Assembly: GCA_020852055.1 (NCBI GenBank)
Contig: JADZBP010000129.1
Location: 1-64,000, forward strand
Reading direction: 5' to 3'
Length of the DNA: 64,000 nucleotides
Source of the DNA: Candidatus Latescibacterota bacterium
GTDB taxonomy: Bacteria > Latescibacterota > UBA2968 > UBA8231
Both the position numbers and the translations under genes were made by a program. The notes beneath the pieces are model-generated. The model saw nothing but the letters and a program-made list of their open reading frames with translations, had not been told where the DNA came from and did not search any database. This document shows, one piece after another, positions 53,572 through 62,360 of the stretch; the stretch's first letter is position 1, and every line of letters begins with the position of its first letter.

Positions 53572-54687
53572 TCAGAATCGCGATTCAGCCATGGCCGCCT
53601 TGGCGTCCCAGGCCCCGACGATGGTCACCGGGGTATTGATGCCCACCGTGCGGAAAACCTCGTCCATGTCGGGGTTGGCCAGGGCCACACAGCCGGCGGT
53701 CCAATCCTGCCCCCGCCCGCCGCCCGAGTGGATCTGGATGGCAAAACCGGGGCTGGCCCCTTTGCGGATCTTCCCTTTGCGTTTGGCCTCGGCGATACGC
53801 CGCAGATCATCGGCATTGGGGTAGTTGAGATCCAGGGCCTTGTGACCGTCGGCCCGCTGGCGCTTGCCGATGATCCGGTACTTGCCCTCGGGGGTGACCT
53901 TGTCACCCGAGGTGCTCTTCTGGGCCATCCAGTTGGCGCCCAAATCGGCCTCGTAGCGCTTCTTCAGCCGGCCGTCGTAGTACAGGTAGCAGGTATGGTT
54001 GCTCTTGTCGACGATGAGCGCATAGCCATTCTGGCGCGCCGAAACCTCGACCGTCTCCTTGGCCCACCTGCCCCACCGGTCGCGGTTACCCTGCAGGTAG
54101 GCCGAGATGTATTTGCCGGCGTTCTGCCGCACCCGGTTGACGATCTCCGAAACCTCCTGGAGCTTCTGGTCCGCCGGGTCCAATTCCCCCTTCTGCAACT
54201 GGTCGCCCGCCACCTGAAGGGTGAGTTCGGCCTTGGTCAGACGCCGGAACTCGGCCCGCCGCGAGGGAATGCCGCGGGTGCTCTGGAAGGCTTCCTTGAG
54301 ATTGCCGGTGATCTCCTTGAGGTCCCCCTGCAGTTTCTCCTGGCGGGCCTTGCGCGCCTCGAGGGCGGCGGTGGCAGCAGCCTGGGCCTGGTGCGAGGCA
54401 GCCAAGGCGGCGGAGAAGGCGGGGGTATAATCCCGCATCGGCTCGAACCATTCCCCCTGCTCGCTGCGGATCTTGCGGAAAGAAGCGTCGAGGGAATCCT
54501 TGGCCGCCTCCAGCAACTCAGGGGCGTAGGTGGCCGCACCTTCCTCCTCGGCGAAGACAATGTCGCGGTTGGCGATTTCCAGAGTGTGTTTGGGTGGCAC
54601 GGCGCAGGCCGACAGGCAGGCGCCAGCGACGAGCCCGACCCAGGCGTAACGGGACGACAGGATAGACGATGGCATGGGGATCTGCAT
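53572..54687 (-). CDS. L,D-transpeptidase (YafK/ErfK-like) lipoprotein with helical N-terminal region
   Basis: 'LIVDKSNHTCYLYYDGRLKKRYEADLG...TPEGKYRIIGKRQ', 'IQIHSGGGRGQDWTAGCVALANPDMDEVF' (HxxGG/GCVAL motif); lipobox 'CLSAC'. Confidence 0.9.
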   Translation of the reverse strand: MQIPMPSSILSSRYAWVGLVAGACLSACAVPPKHTLEIANRDIVFAEEEGAATYAPELLEAAKDSLDASFRKIRSEQGEWFEPMRDYTPAFSAALAASHQAQAAATAALEARKARQEKLQGDLKEITGNLKEAFQSTRGIPSRRAEFRRLTKAELTLQVAGDQLQKGELDPADQKLQEVSEIVNRVRQNAGKYISAYLQGNRDRWGRWAKETVEVSARQNGYALIVDKSNHTCYLYYDGRLKKRYEADLGANWMAQKSTSGDKVTPEGKYRIIGKRQRADGHKALDLNYPNADDLRRIAEAKRKGKIRKGASPGFAIQIHSGGGRGQDWTAGCVALANPDMDEVFRTVGINTPVTIVGAWDAKAAMAESRF

Positions 54688-54806
54688 GTTGAGACGGATC
54701 GAGAAAGGGGTCTGTGGGGATACTTTGATGCATGAATCGAGGGGTATGGTCTAAGGTAAAAGGGAGGGCCCCGAATGTCAAAGGCTTTTACCGGCGATTG
54801 CCCCTA

Positions 54807-56813
54807 TCAGGCGCCGACCCACCTGAAAGCCTCCTCCCGGGCCTGCAGCATCAGCGTCTCGTCGCGGGCCAGGTCGGCGATCGCCAGCTCGGAAAGCCCC
54901 GCCTGGCGCAACCCCAGCACCTCGCCGGGGCCGCGCAATTCCAGGTCGCGCCGGGCGATCTCGAACCCGTCCTGGGTCTGGCACAGGACCTGCAGGCGTT
55001 CGGTCTCCTCGGCCGCCTGGCTGCCGGCGATCAGGATACAGTAAGACTGCGCCGGCCCCCGCCCCACCCGGCCCCGCAGCTGGTGTAGCTGGGCCAGGCC
55101 GAAGCGCTCGGCGTGCTCGACGATCATCACCGAGGCGTTGGGCACGTCCACCCCCACCTCGACCACCGTGGTGCAGACCAGCGCCTGGATCTGCCCGTCC
55201 TTGAACGCCCGCGCCACCCGGTTCTTCTCCTCGGCGGGTAGCTGCCCGTGCAAAAGGCCCAGCGCGAAGCCGCCCAGCGGGCCGGCCTGGAGCTGGGCCA
55301 GCCCCTCGCTGGCCGAGGTCACCGCCAGCTGCTCCGACTCCTCGACCAGGGGGTAGACGATATAGGCCTGGCGGCCCTCGCGGAGCTGGGCCGCGGCGAA
55401 CTCGAGGATCTGCGGCCGCCGCTCCCCCCCGCGCAGGGCGGTGCGCACCGGCTTGCGCCCCGGCGGCAGCTCGTCGAGGGCCGAGCTATCCAGGTCCCCA
55501 TACAGGGCCAGGGTCAGGGTGCGCGGGATGGGAGTGGCGGTCATCACCAGCAGGTGCACTCCGGGCCCCTTGCGCTGCAGTTCCTCGCGCTGGGCCACCC
55601 CGAAACGATGCTGTTCGTCGATCACCGCCAGCCCCAGACGCGCAAACTGCACCCCGGTCTGAATGAGGGCATGGGTGCCGACCACGATGGGGGCCTCCCC
55701 CGAGGCAATGGCCGCCAGGGCCTGCCGCCGCCGCGCTGCCGGCAGACCGCCGACCAGCAGCTCGACCCCCACCCCCAGGGGGCCAGTCAGGGCCGCGAGG
55801 GTGGCGGCGTGTTGCTCGGCGAGGATCTCGGTGGGGGCCATCAGGGCGGCCTGGAAACCGGCCTCCACTGCCTGGAGCATCGCCCCCAGTGCCACCAGGG
55901 TCTTGCCCGATCCCACGTCGCCCTGCAGCAGTCGGCTCATCCGCACCGGCTCTGCCAGATCGGCGGCGATCTCCCCCAGCACCCGCTGTTGCGCCCCGGT
56001 CAGCGCAAAAGGCAGGCTGGCCCGCAGCGCTGGCACCAGGCGCTGGCTGCGGGGCATGGGAGGCGCCTGCCCTGCCTCCCGCCGGGCCCGCCGTCCCCGG
56101 GCCAGGCGCACCTGGAGGGTATAACACTCGTCGAAGGCCAGGCGGCGGCGGGCCTGCGCCATGGCCTCCCAGCTGGAAGGGAAGTGCACCTGCCGCAGGC
56201 AATCACCCAGTTCGGCAAGGCCCAGGCGCTGGCGCAGTTCGGCGGGCAGAGGGTCCTCGAGGCCGGCGGCGAACTCCTCGAGGGCGGCGTGCATCAGCCG
56301 GCGGAACCCGCGGTTGCGCAGACCCTTTTCCTTCATATCGGCGCTGGTGGTGTAGAGCGGGATGATGCCGCCGGTGTGCAGCAGTTCCGGCTCGCCGGCA
56401 TTGGCGACGAACTCGCATTCGGGGTGGGTGATCTGCAGTCGGCCCTGGAAGTGCTCCACCTTGCCGCTGAGAGCCAGCAAATCCCCCTCGGCAAAGTTGC
56501 GCTGCAGGTACCGGGCGCCCTGGAACCACACGCAGGCGATCTCCTCGGTGCCGTCCTCCACGATCAGCACGAACCGGGGCCGGGCGCCGGGGATGAAGCG
56601 CTTCTGTCGCACCTGCCCGATGAGGGTCACCTCCTGGCCGGCGGGGACCTGGGCGATGGGCACGATGCGGCTGCGATCCAGGTAGCGCCGCGGCAGGTGG
56701 TACAGCAGGTCGGCAATGGTGTGGATGCCGGCTTCCCCCAGGACCGCCGCACGGCGCACCCCCACCCCGCGCAGCTCCGAAACCGGGCTTTCCAGTCCTG
56801 TTTTTTCCTTCAT
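54807..56813 (-). CDS. recG: ATP-dependent DNA helicase RecG
   Basis: 'LLQGDVGSGKTLVALGAMLQAVEAGFQAALMAPTEILAEQH', 'VIDEQHRFGVAQRE', 'MTATPIPRTLTLALYGDLD', 'LHQLRGRVGRG'. Confidence 0.97.
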   Translation of the reverse strand: MKEKTGLESPVSELRGVGVRRAAVLGEAGIHTIADLLYHLPRRYLDRSRIVPIAQVPAGQEVTLIGQVRQKRFIPGARPRFVLIVEDGTEEIACVWFQGARYLQRNFAEGDLLALSGKVEHFQGRLQITHPECEFVANAGEPELLHTGGIIPLYTTSADMKEKGLRNRGFRRLMHAALEEFAAGLEDPLPAELRQRLGLAELGDCLRQVHFPSSWEAMAQARRRLAFDECYTLQVRLARGRRARREAGQAPPMPRSQRLVPALRASLPFALTGAQQRVLGEIAADLAEPVRMSRLLQGDVGSGKTLVALGAMLQAVEAGFQAALMAPTEILAEQHAATLAALTGPLGVGVELLVGGLPAARRRQALAAIASGEAPIVVGTHALIQTGVQFARLGLAVIDEQHRFGVAQREELQRKGPGVHLLVMTATPIPRTLTLALYGDLDSSALDELPPGRKPVRTALRGGERRPQILEFAAAQLREGRQAYIVYPLVEESEQLAVTSASEGLAQLQAGPLGGFALGLLHGQLPAEEKNRVARAFKDGQIQALVCTTVVEVGVDVPNASVMIVEHAERFGLAQLHQLRGRVGRGPAQSYCILIAGSQAAEETERLQVLCQTQDGFEIARRDLELRGPGEVLGLRQAGLSELAIADLARDETLMLQAREEAFRWVGA

Positions 56814-56940
56814 ATTGGCTAAGATGGTGTTATATATGAATGCGACACTTGGTATCAAATAGTACTAATTATTTCCCCGTTTTTGCCGATCCATAGGAAT
56901 GTAAGGCTTTGGTGAGGAGCGCAAACGAGGAGATTGTGAG

Positions 56941-57762
56941 ATGAAGCCTGCCTGCCGCACCCCTGAATTGCCCGACCCCCTGCAGATCGGCACCCGGTTC
57001 CTGCTGTCTTTCGAGGGCACCGAAGCCGCTGGCCCCCCATACCACGGCCGGCTCCAGGACCTGAGCGCGGACGGCAGCCTGTGTATCGACGCCCCGGCTC
57101 ATTTCCAGCCACTGCGGGGTACTCAGGTGACCCTGCAGAGCCTGGATGCGGTGAAGTACCGTTTTTCCACTGAGGTCATCGGCTACAACCGGCTCCAGGG
57201 CCGGCTGCCGGTGCTGCTGGTCAAACCACCCCGGCGCATCGAGGCGCAGGCCCCGCCCCGGCCCCGCTCGCGCTCGGCCTTCCGCATCGCCGCCGCACTG
57301 CGGGTGGATACCACCTGGACCGAGGACGACCGCAAGATCAGCGCCCACGGGGTGGTCGCCAATCTCAGCGGTGGCGGGGCCCAACTCTTTCTGCGCCGAC
57401 GCCCGGCAGCCAGCACCCTCACCCTCGAGATGGCGCTGCCCCAGGGTTTCATCGAGGAGGCCGCCCGCCGGCAGCTCACCCGCAACGGTCCCACCCTGAC
57501 CAGCACCGCCCTCTACCGCGAGCTGTTCCGCAACACCTGCGAGCGGATACGCCGTTCCTTTGCCGAGCTCCAGGCACGGATCGTGCACGTGGAGACGCGG
57601 CAGACTCAGCAGGGGCCGGTGTACGGTCTATCCCTGGCTTTCGCCGCCCCTCACGAAGGCTGTTTCCGCCTGGTCAGCTACCTGGAGCGGCAGGCCATCC
57701 GCAAAGGGGTGACCGGTGATCCCGGCGCCCGGGCCAATCCCTCGCTGGCCAAGGTGGCCTGA
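56941..57762 (+). CDS. PilZ-domain protein (YcgR-like flagellar brake architecture)
   Basis: N-terminal beta-domain 'IGTRFLLSFEGTEAAGPPYHGRLQDLSADGSLCIDAP', then 'RSRSAFRIAAALRVDTTW...GVVANLSGGGAQLFLRR' (RxxxR...N/D-x-S-x-x-G PilZ motif). Confidence 0.75.
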   Translation: MKPACRTPELPDPLQIGTRFLLSFEGTEAAGPPYHGRLQDLSADGSLCIDAPAHFQPLRGTQVTLQSLDAVKYRFSTEVIGYNRLQGRLPVLLVKPPRRIEAQAPPRPRSRSAFRIAAALRVDTTWTEDDRKISAHGVVANLSGGGAQLFLRRRPAASTLTLEMALPQGFIEEAARRQLTRNGPTLTSTALYRELFRNTCERIRRSFAELQARIVHVETRQTQQGPVYGLSLAFAAPHEGCFRLVSYLERQAIRKGVTGDPGARANPSLAKVA

Positions 57763-57769
57763 AAATCGA

Positions 57770-57804
57770 CCGCCCCGCCGGCAGCTGCTGCTCCGGCGGG
57801 GCGG
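57770..57804 (+). terminator. strong GC hairpin after the PilZ gene (terminator-like, weak T tract)
   Basis: Perfect 12 bp arms ccgccccgccgg / ccggcggggcgg. Confidence 0.5.
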
Positions 57805-57886
57805 CCATTCAACTTGACAACGGCGCTGGGCCGGGTGTACCTTTACTCACCCCCCAAAATCCCCTTCCAGCCCAACCCGAGGTCAG

Positions 57887-58366
57887 ATGGCTGCTCCCCG
57901 CACCAGTTTTGCCCAATACCTCCTCGGTTCGATCTCGCTGGAACGGCCGCCCTTTTTCTATGCCTATGGCGGCATGTGGCTGCACCTGATGGTGGGTGCC
58001 ATCCTCGTCCCCTTGCTCTCGCTGCCTTTCCTCGGTTCGCTCAGTTCCCTGCTGATCGCCAGCCTCAGCCTGGGCATCGTCGTCTATGCCGTGCTGGCAC
58101 GCGAATACGGTCTGCTGATCAACCTGCTTTCGTACGGCCTCTCCCTGGCCCAACTCACCCCGCTCAAGGCCGACCACGGCCCGCTGATGGCGGTGGCCAT
58201 CCTCCTGGCCATGGCCTCCTGCTACCTGATCCTCAGCCAGCAGTACCGCCGCTACATCAAGGAGGTGTTCGGCGACGAACACGGCATCCCGATGTGGATC
58301 ACCGGCATCATCCTCCTGGTGATCATCATGCTCTTCCTCTACGGCCTGAACCTCGTCAACTCCTAA
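57887..58366 (+). CDS. polytopic membrane protein (Yip1-like?)
   Basis: 159 aa with several TM segments; TTGACA-18-TACCTT upstream at 57814-57843; convergent with mraY. Confidence 0.6.
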   Translation: MAAPRTSFAQYLLGSISLERPPFFYAYGGMWLHLMVGAILVPLLSLPFLGSLSSLLIASLSLGIVVYAVLAREYGLLINLLSYGLSLAQLTPLKADHGPLMAVAILLAMASCYLILSQQYRRYIKEVFGDEHGIPMWITGIILLVIIMLFLYGLNLVNS

Positions 58367-59469
58367 CGGATCTTTAGCGTCGCCAGCCCGCACAAGGCGA
58401 GGATGCCGGCCACGATCCAGAACCGGGTGACGATCTTGGTGTCGGCCAGGCCCTGGGCCTGGAAATGGTGGTGCACCGGCGAGCGGTAGAAGAAGCGCCG
58501 GCCCAGCCACTTGATCCCGATCTTCTCCTGCACCAGCACCGAAAACGCCTCCCCCACGAAGATCCCGCCCACCATCAGGAACAGGAACTCCTGCTTGATC
58601 AGCACCGCCACCGTGCCCAGCAGTCCGCCCAGGGCCATGGAGCCGGTGTCACCCATGATCACGTTCGCCGGGTAGGAATTGAACCAGAGGAAACCCAGGC
58701 AAGCGCCAAAAACGATGGAGCAGATCACCGCCACCTCGCCCACCCCCGGCATAAAGGGATAGATCAGGAACTCGGCGATACGGATATTGCTGCACACGTA
58801 GGCAAAAACCCCGAAGACCGCCACCACAAAGGCCACCGGCACGATGGCCAGGCCGTCGAGGCCGTCGGCGAGGTTGACCGAGTTGGAGATGGCGATCACC
58901 GTGAAGATGGTGAAGGGCACATACCCCCACGACAGGTTCAGCACCGGCGTCTTGAGGAAGGGCAGGTACAACTCGGTGGCCAGACCGGCAGGCACCGGCG
59001 AGGTGTTTTCGAGCACGTAGAAGATGCCGAAGACCAACCCGTAGGTGAATTGCAGGATCAGCTTGGCCCGTTCCGAAAGACCCCGATCGCTGCTGCCGTA
59101 GCGGACCTTCATGTAGTCGTCCACCGCCCCCAGCCCCGCGAACCAGGCAAAGCCGCCCAGGCACCACAGGACAAAGGGGTTGTAGAGCTTGCACCACAGC
59201 AGCGCGGCCAGCAGCACAGCGGTGATGATCAAACCGCCGCCATAGGTCTTGGTCTGGGGATCACCGGCAGGAAAATGAGCGTAGCTGCGCACCACATCCC
59301 GCTGGCCGCTGCGGTAGAAGTGCAGAATGAGCCGGCCGCCGAAAAGGATGGTGAAGAGCAGGGCGGTGATGGCCCCGGCGATGGCGCGGAAACTGATGGA
59401 GTTGAGCAGGCGCAGGAAGGACAGGGCCTCGAAGTGGTCGAAGAGATAGGTGCCCAGGTAGTAGATCAC
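58363..59469 (-). CDS. mraY: phospho-N-acetylmuramoyl-pentapeptide-transferase
   Basis: 'VDDYMKVRYGSSDRGLSERAKLILQ', 'NSVNLADGLDGLAI', 'ANVIMGDTGSMALGG', 'RSPVHHHFQAQGLADTKIVTRFWI'. Confidence 0.96.
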   Translation of the reverse strand: MIYYLGTYLFDHFEALSFLRLLNSISFRAIAGAITALLFTILFGGRLILHFYRSGQRDVVRSYAHFPAGDPQTKTYGGGLIITAVLLAALLWCKLYNPFVLWCLGGFAWFAGLGAVDDYMKVRYGSSDRGLSERAKLILQFTYGLVFGIFYVLENTSPVPAGLATELYLPFLKTPVLNLSWGYVPFTIFTVIAISNSVNLADGLDGLAIVPVAFVVAVFGVFAYVCSNIRIAEFLIYPFMPGVGEVAVICSIVFGACLGFLWFNSYPANVIMGDTGSMALGGLLGTVAVLIKQEFLFLMVGGIFVGEAFSVLVQEKIGIKWLGRRFFYRSPVHHHFQAQGLADTKIVTRFWIVAGILALCGLATLKIR

Positions 59470-61475
59470 ACGCCCTCCTTGGCGAGCAGGTTTACCTCGG
59501 CGACCAGCTGCCGCAGGTTTTCCTTGAGGGGAAACTCGGGTTTGAAATAGGGCGACATCGCCAGGATCTGGTCCATACGCTCATTGACGGCCAGCGCTTC
59601 GAGCACCCGGCGCTGGAGCAGCCGCCGCAGGGTGGACACCACCTCCTGGCGAAACTGCCAGTTGGGGTGGAGGTAGAAAGCCTGCAACCGATCCAGCACC
59701 TGGGGCCGCACCGCAATGGCGCCCAGCGCCCGCAGGACCTGCACCACCACCCCGGACCGGGCATCGCCGAGGCGCTCGAGCAGCGCCTCCTCCAGCGCCT
59801 CACTGGCGGGGAAGAGTTCGCCGATAATCTGGGCGGCGGCGGCGCGCACCTCGAAATAAGGGTCCTCGCGCAGGGCCCGCAGCAAGGCCTCCTCCACCAC
59901 CCCGTCGGCCACCCGCAAGAGGCGGATGCCGTGCTCGACGATATTGCGCCGCAGGATGCCCACATGGATGAAATCCCCGCCGCTGCAGCGCCGCAGCCAG
60001 CTGGCCCGGCGGCGGTCTCCCAGCATGGCCAGCAGCAGGGGCAGCCGCTCGCGGTACTGGAGCTGGCCCACCAGCTTGATGCCCACGCTGCGCCGCCCCA
60101 GCGGGATCTCGTACCAGCCTTCCGAGGCCAGCAGGCGGTCGGCCTGGTAGCGCAGATAGGCCAGTTCGCCGGCCTCGAGGCGCTCCACCCCGCCGGTCTC
60201 GCGCAGGCGGCGCTGCACGTGGCGCAGCAGGGTGTTGGGGTCACCCGGCAGGCCCGGCGGGCGCTCGGGAAACTCCAGGCTCAGCGGCGCCGGCCGGCGG
60301 CCCTGGGTCAGGTCCTCGATCTCCCGGAGAATCAGTTCCAGGCTGTCGCGGCGCACCGCGGCCCGGGCAGCCTCGCTCATGCGCTGCCGCCGCTCCGGCG
60401 CGGCGAGTACTTCCAGCACCTGGCAGGCCAGGCGCTGCCCGTCGAGGCGCGACACCACCTGCCCTTCGGACCAGAAGGCCTCCTGGTAGAGCACCTGGGC
60501 CGCCCCTGCCTGCTCCAGCTCGCGGGCGTTGAGCGCCTGATGGTCCTCGGCGGCGGTGACCAAGGGCACGATCAGCGAGGGCAAGCCGCAGACGCAGATC
60601 TCGGTCAGGGTGCCAGCCCCGCCCCGGCAGATCACCAGGTCGGCGGCGGCATAGGCCTCCTGGATGTCCTCCATATATTCGAAACAGCGGTACCAGGCGC
60701 TGGTGTCGCCGGTGATACCCTGGGCCTCGAGCTGCCGCCGGGTATCGGCCACCGCCCGGTAGTCATCCCCCTCGTAGCGGCCGGTGATGTGCAGCACCAG
60801 CAGATCCGGCTCCTGGCGCCAGCGCGGCAACGCCTCGACCACCGCCTCGTTGATCGCCCGCGAGCCGCCCGAACCGCCAAAGGCCAGCACCACCCGCGCC
60901 GCGGCCGGAATGCCCAGCCGCTGACGGCTCGCCTCGCGGCGGGCCTCCAGCACCTCGCGGCGGACCGGGTACCCCACCACCGCCACCCGCCGCATCTCGA
61001 ACCAGCGCCCGGCCTGTTCGAAGGCCACGCCGATGCGGTGCGCCAGACGGCCTCCCAGCTGGTTGAGCAACCCCGGATAGGCGTTGGGCTCGTAGAGGAA
61101 GATCTTGGCCCGCGAGAGTCCCAGTTTGCCCAAGAGACCAGCGGCCAGCACGATGGGCGCACTGACGTAACCGCCGGTGGCGATGATCAACTGGGGCCGG
61201 AAACGCAGCAGGATGAGGACCGCCTTGAGCATGCCCAGGGCCAGCACGGCGGCAAAGAGCAGCAGCGCCCCCGGAGAACGCGAGCGGGGGAAGGGCCGCG
61301 AGCGGACGAAGCACAGCGGGTAACCGCGGTTGGGCACCACCCGCGCCTCGAGCTTGTCGCGCGCCCCGACATAGAGGAACCGGGCCTCGGGCTGGGCCAG
61401 CCGGAGTTCGTCGGCAATGGCCAGCGCCGGGTACACGTGACCGCCTGTCCCACCACCGGTGAGCAGGTATCTCAT
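59466..61475 (-). CDS. murG: MurG (UDP-GlcNAc undecaprenyl-PP-MurNAc-pentapeptide GlcNAc transferase) with HEAT-like C-terminal extension
   Basis: 'YLLTGGGTGGHVYPALAIADEL', 'IIATGGYVSAPIVLAA', 'FGGSGGSRAINEAV', 'CRGGAGTLTEICVCGLPSLIVPL'; then about 300 aa of helical repeats. Confidence 0.92.
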   Translation of the reverse strand: MRYLLTGGGTGGHVYPALAIADELRLAQPEARFLYVGARDKLEARVVPNRGYPLCFVRSRPFPRSRSPGALLLFAAVLALGMLKAVLILLRFRPQLIIATGGYVSAPIVLAAGLLGKLGLSRAKIFLYEPNAYPGLLNQLGGRLAHRIGVAFEQAGRWFEMRRVAVVGYPVRREVLEARREASRQRLGIPAAARVVLAFGGSGGSRAINEAVVEALPRWRQEPDLLVLHITGRYEGDDYRAVADTRRQLEAQGITGDTSAWYRCFEYMEDIQEAYAAADLVICRGGAGTLTEICVCGLPSLIVPLVTAAEDHQALNARELEQAGAAQVLYQEAFWSEGQVVSRLDGQRLACQVLEVLAAPERRQRMSEAARAAVRRDSLELILREIEDLTQGRRPAPLSLEFPERPPGLPGDPNTLLRHVQRRLRETGGVERLEAGELAYLRYQADRLLASEGWYEIPLGRRSVGIKLVGQLQYRERLPLLLAMLGDRRRASWLRRCSGGDFIHVGILRRNIVEHGIRLLRVADGVVEEALLRALREDPYFEVRAAAAQIIGELFPASEALEEALLERLGDARSGVVVQVLRALGAIAVRPQVLDRLQAFYLHPNWQFRQEVVSTLRRLLQRRVLEALAVNERMDQILAMSPYFKPEFPLKENLRQLVAEVNLLAKEGV

Positions 61476-61613
61476 CAGGGTACTCCAGGGGACTAACAGG
61501 GGGGTCGGGAGAGGAAAAAGCTGCAGCACGGGAGGGTATCGGGGCCCGTGTCCCAATAATAGGCACAAGTCCCACGGCGGACAAGCAGCGCGCGGCGCGG
61601 TGGGCCGCAGGCC

Positions 61614-62360
61614 TCAGATCGCTTCCACGGCGCCGGCCGGCACCCAACCGCTCAGGCCGCCGGGCAGGCGCACCAGCAGCCACTCCCCCTCGCTGCGGAT
61701 CAGCGCCAGGCGGGTGCCCTCGTGCACGACGAATACCGGGGTCTGCGCGGGATCGGGGGCGCTGCGGGCGCTGACCTCGGCGGCGATCACCACGGCCTGG
61801 GCCTGGGCCTGGCCGTAATACCGGGCGCCCAGGTAGATGCCCGCGATCACCGCCAGACACAGCGCGCCGGCAAAGAGGCCCAGGCGCCACCAGGTCCCCC
61901 AGGTCCGCTGCCACAGGCGCCATCCGCCCAGCCCGCAGGCCGCCAGAAAAACGAGGCTGAAGACCAGGCTCAACTCGTCGAGGGTGGGAAAGAGGTACAC
62001 CTCCTCCAGCCACTGCCCCACCCCGCCGGCCGGGCCGGTCTGGTCGAGCCGCAGCCCCTCGGCAAAACGCAGGTTGGCGAGCAAGTCGGCGTCGCGCGGG
62101 GCCAGGCGCCGGGCCCGTTCGTACCAGAGCACGGCCTCGCCCAGCCGGCCCGCCTTGAAGCAGGCGTTGCCCAGGTTGTAGTACACCTGCGGATCGGCGA
62201 TGCCGGCGGCCACCACCGCGAGATACGACTCCCGCGCCTGGGGGTACTCGCCCTGGCGGTAGTGTTCGTTGCCCTGGTTGAAGGCCGCCACGGCCGGGCC
62301 CTGCCCCAGCGCCGCCGACACCCAGACCAGCCATAGGCCGATGGCCAGCAGCCCCCTCAT
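61614..62360 (-). CDS. BatE-like TPR + SH3 domain membrane protein
   Basis: 'NQGNEHYRQGEYPQARESYLAVVAAGIADPQVYYNLGNACFKAGRLGEAVLWYERARRLAPRDADLLANL' TPR; C-terminal SH3-like 'ALIRSEGEWLLVRLPGGLSGWVPAGAVEAI'; overlaps BatD-like gene. Confidence 0.85.
   Translation of the reverse strand: MRGLLAIGLWLVWVSAALGQGPAVAAFNQGNEHYRQGEYPQARESYLAVVAAGIADPQVYYNLGNACFKAGRLGEAVLWYERARRLAPRDADLLANLRFAEGLRLDQTGPAGGVGQWLEEVYLFPTLDELSLVFSLVFLAACGLGGWRLWQRTWGTWWRLGLFAGALCLAVIAGIYLGARYYGQAQAQAVVIAAEVSARSAPDPAQTPVFVVHEGTRLALIRSEGEWLLVRLPGGLSGWVPAGAVEAI

Noticed and set aside
56815-56885. Possible third LexA-like box upstream of recG (…GTGTCGCATTCATATATAAC…, and ATTAGTACTA)
   Set aside because: Only partial similarity to CTGCACATTYGTTTAG (GTT half-site missing); AT-rich promoter-like sequence alone explains it
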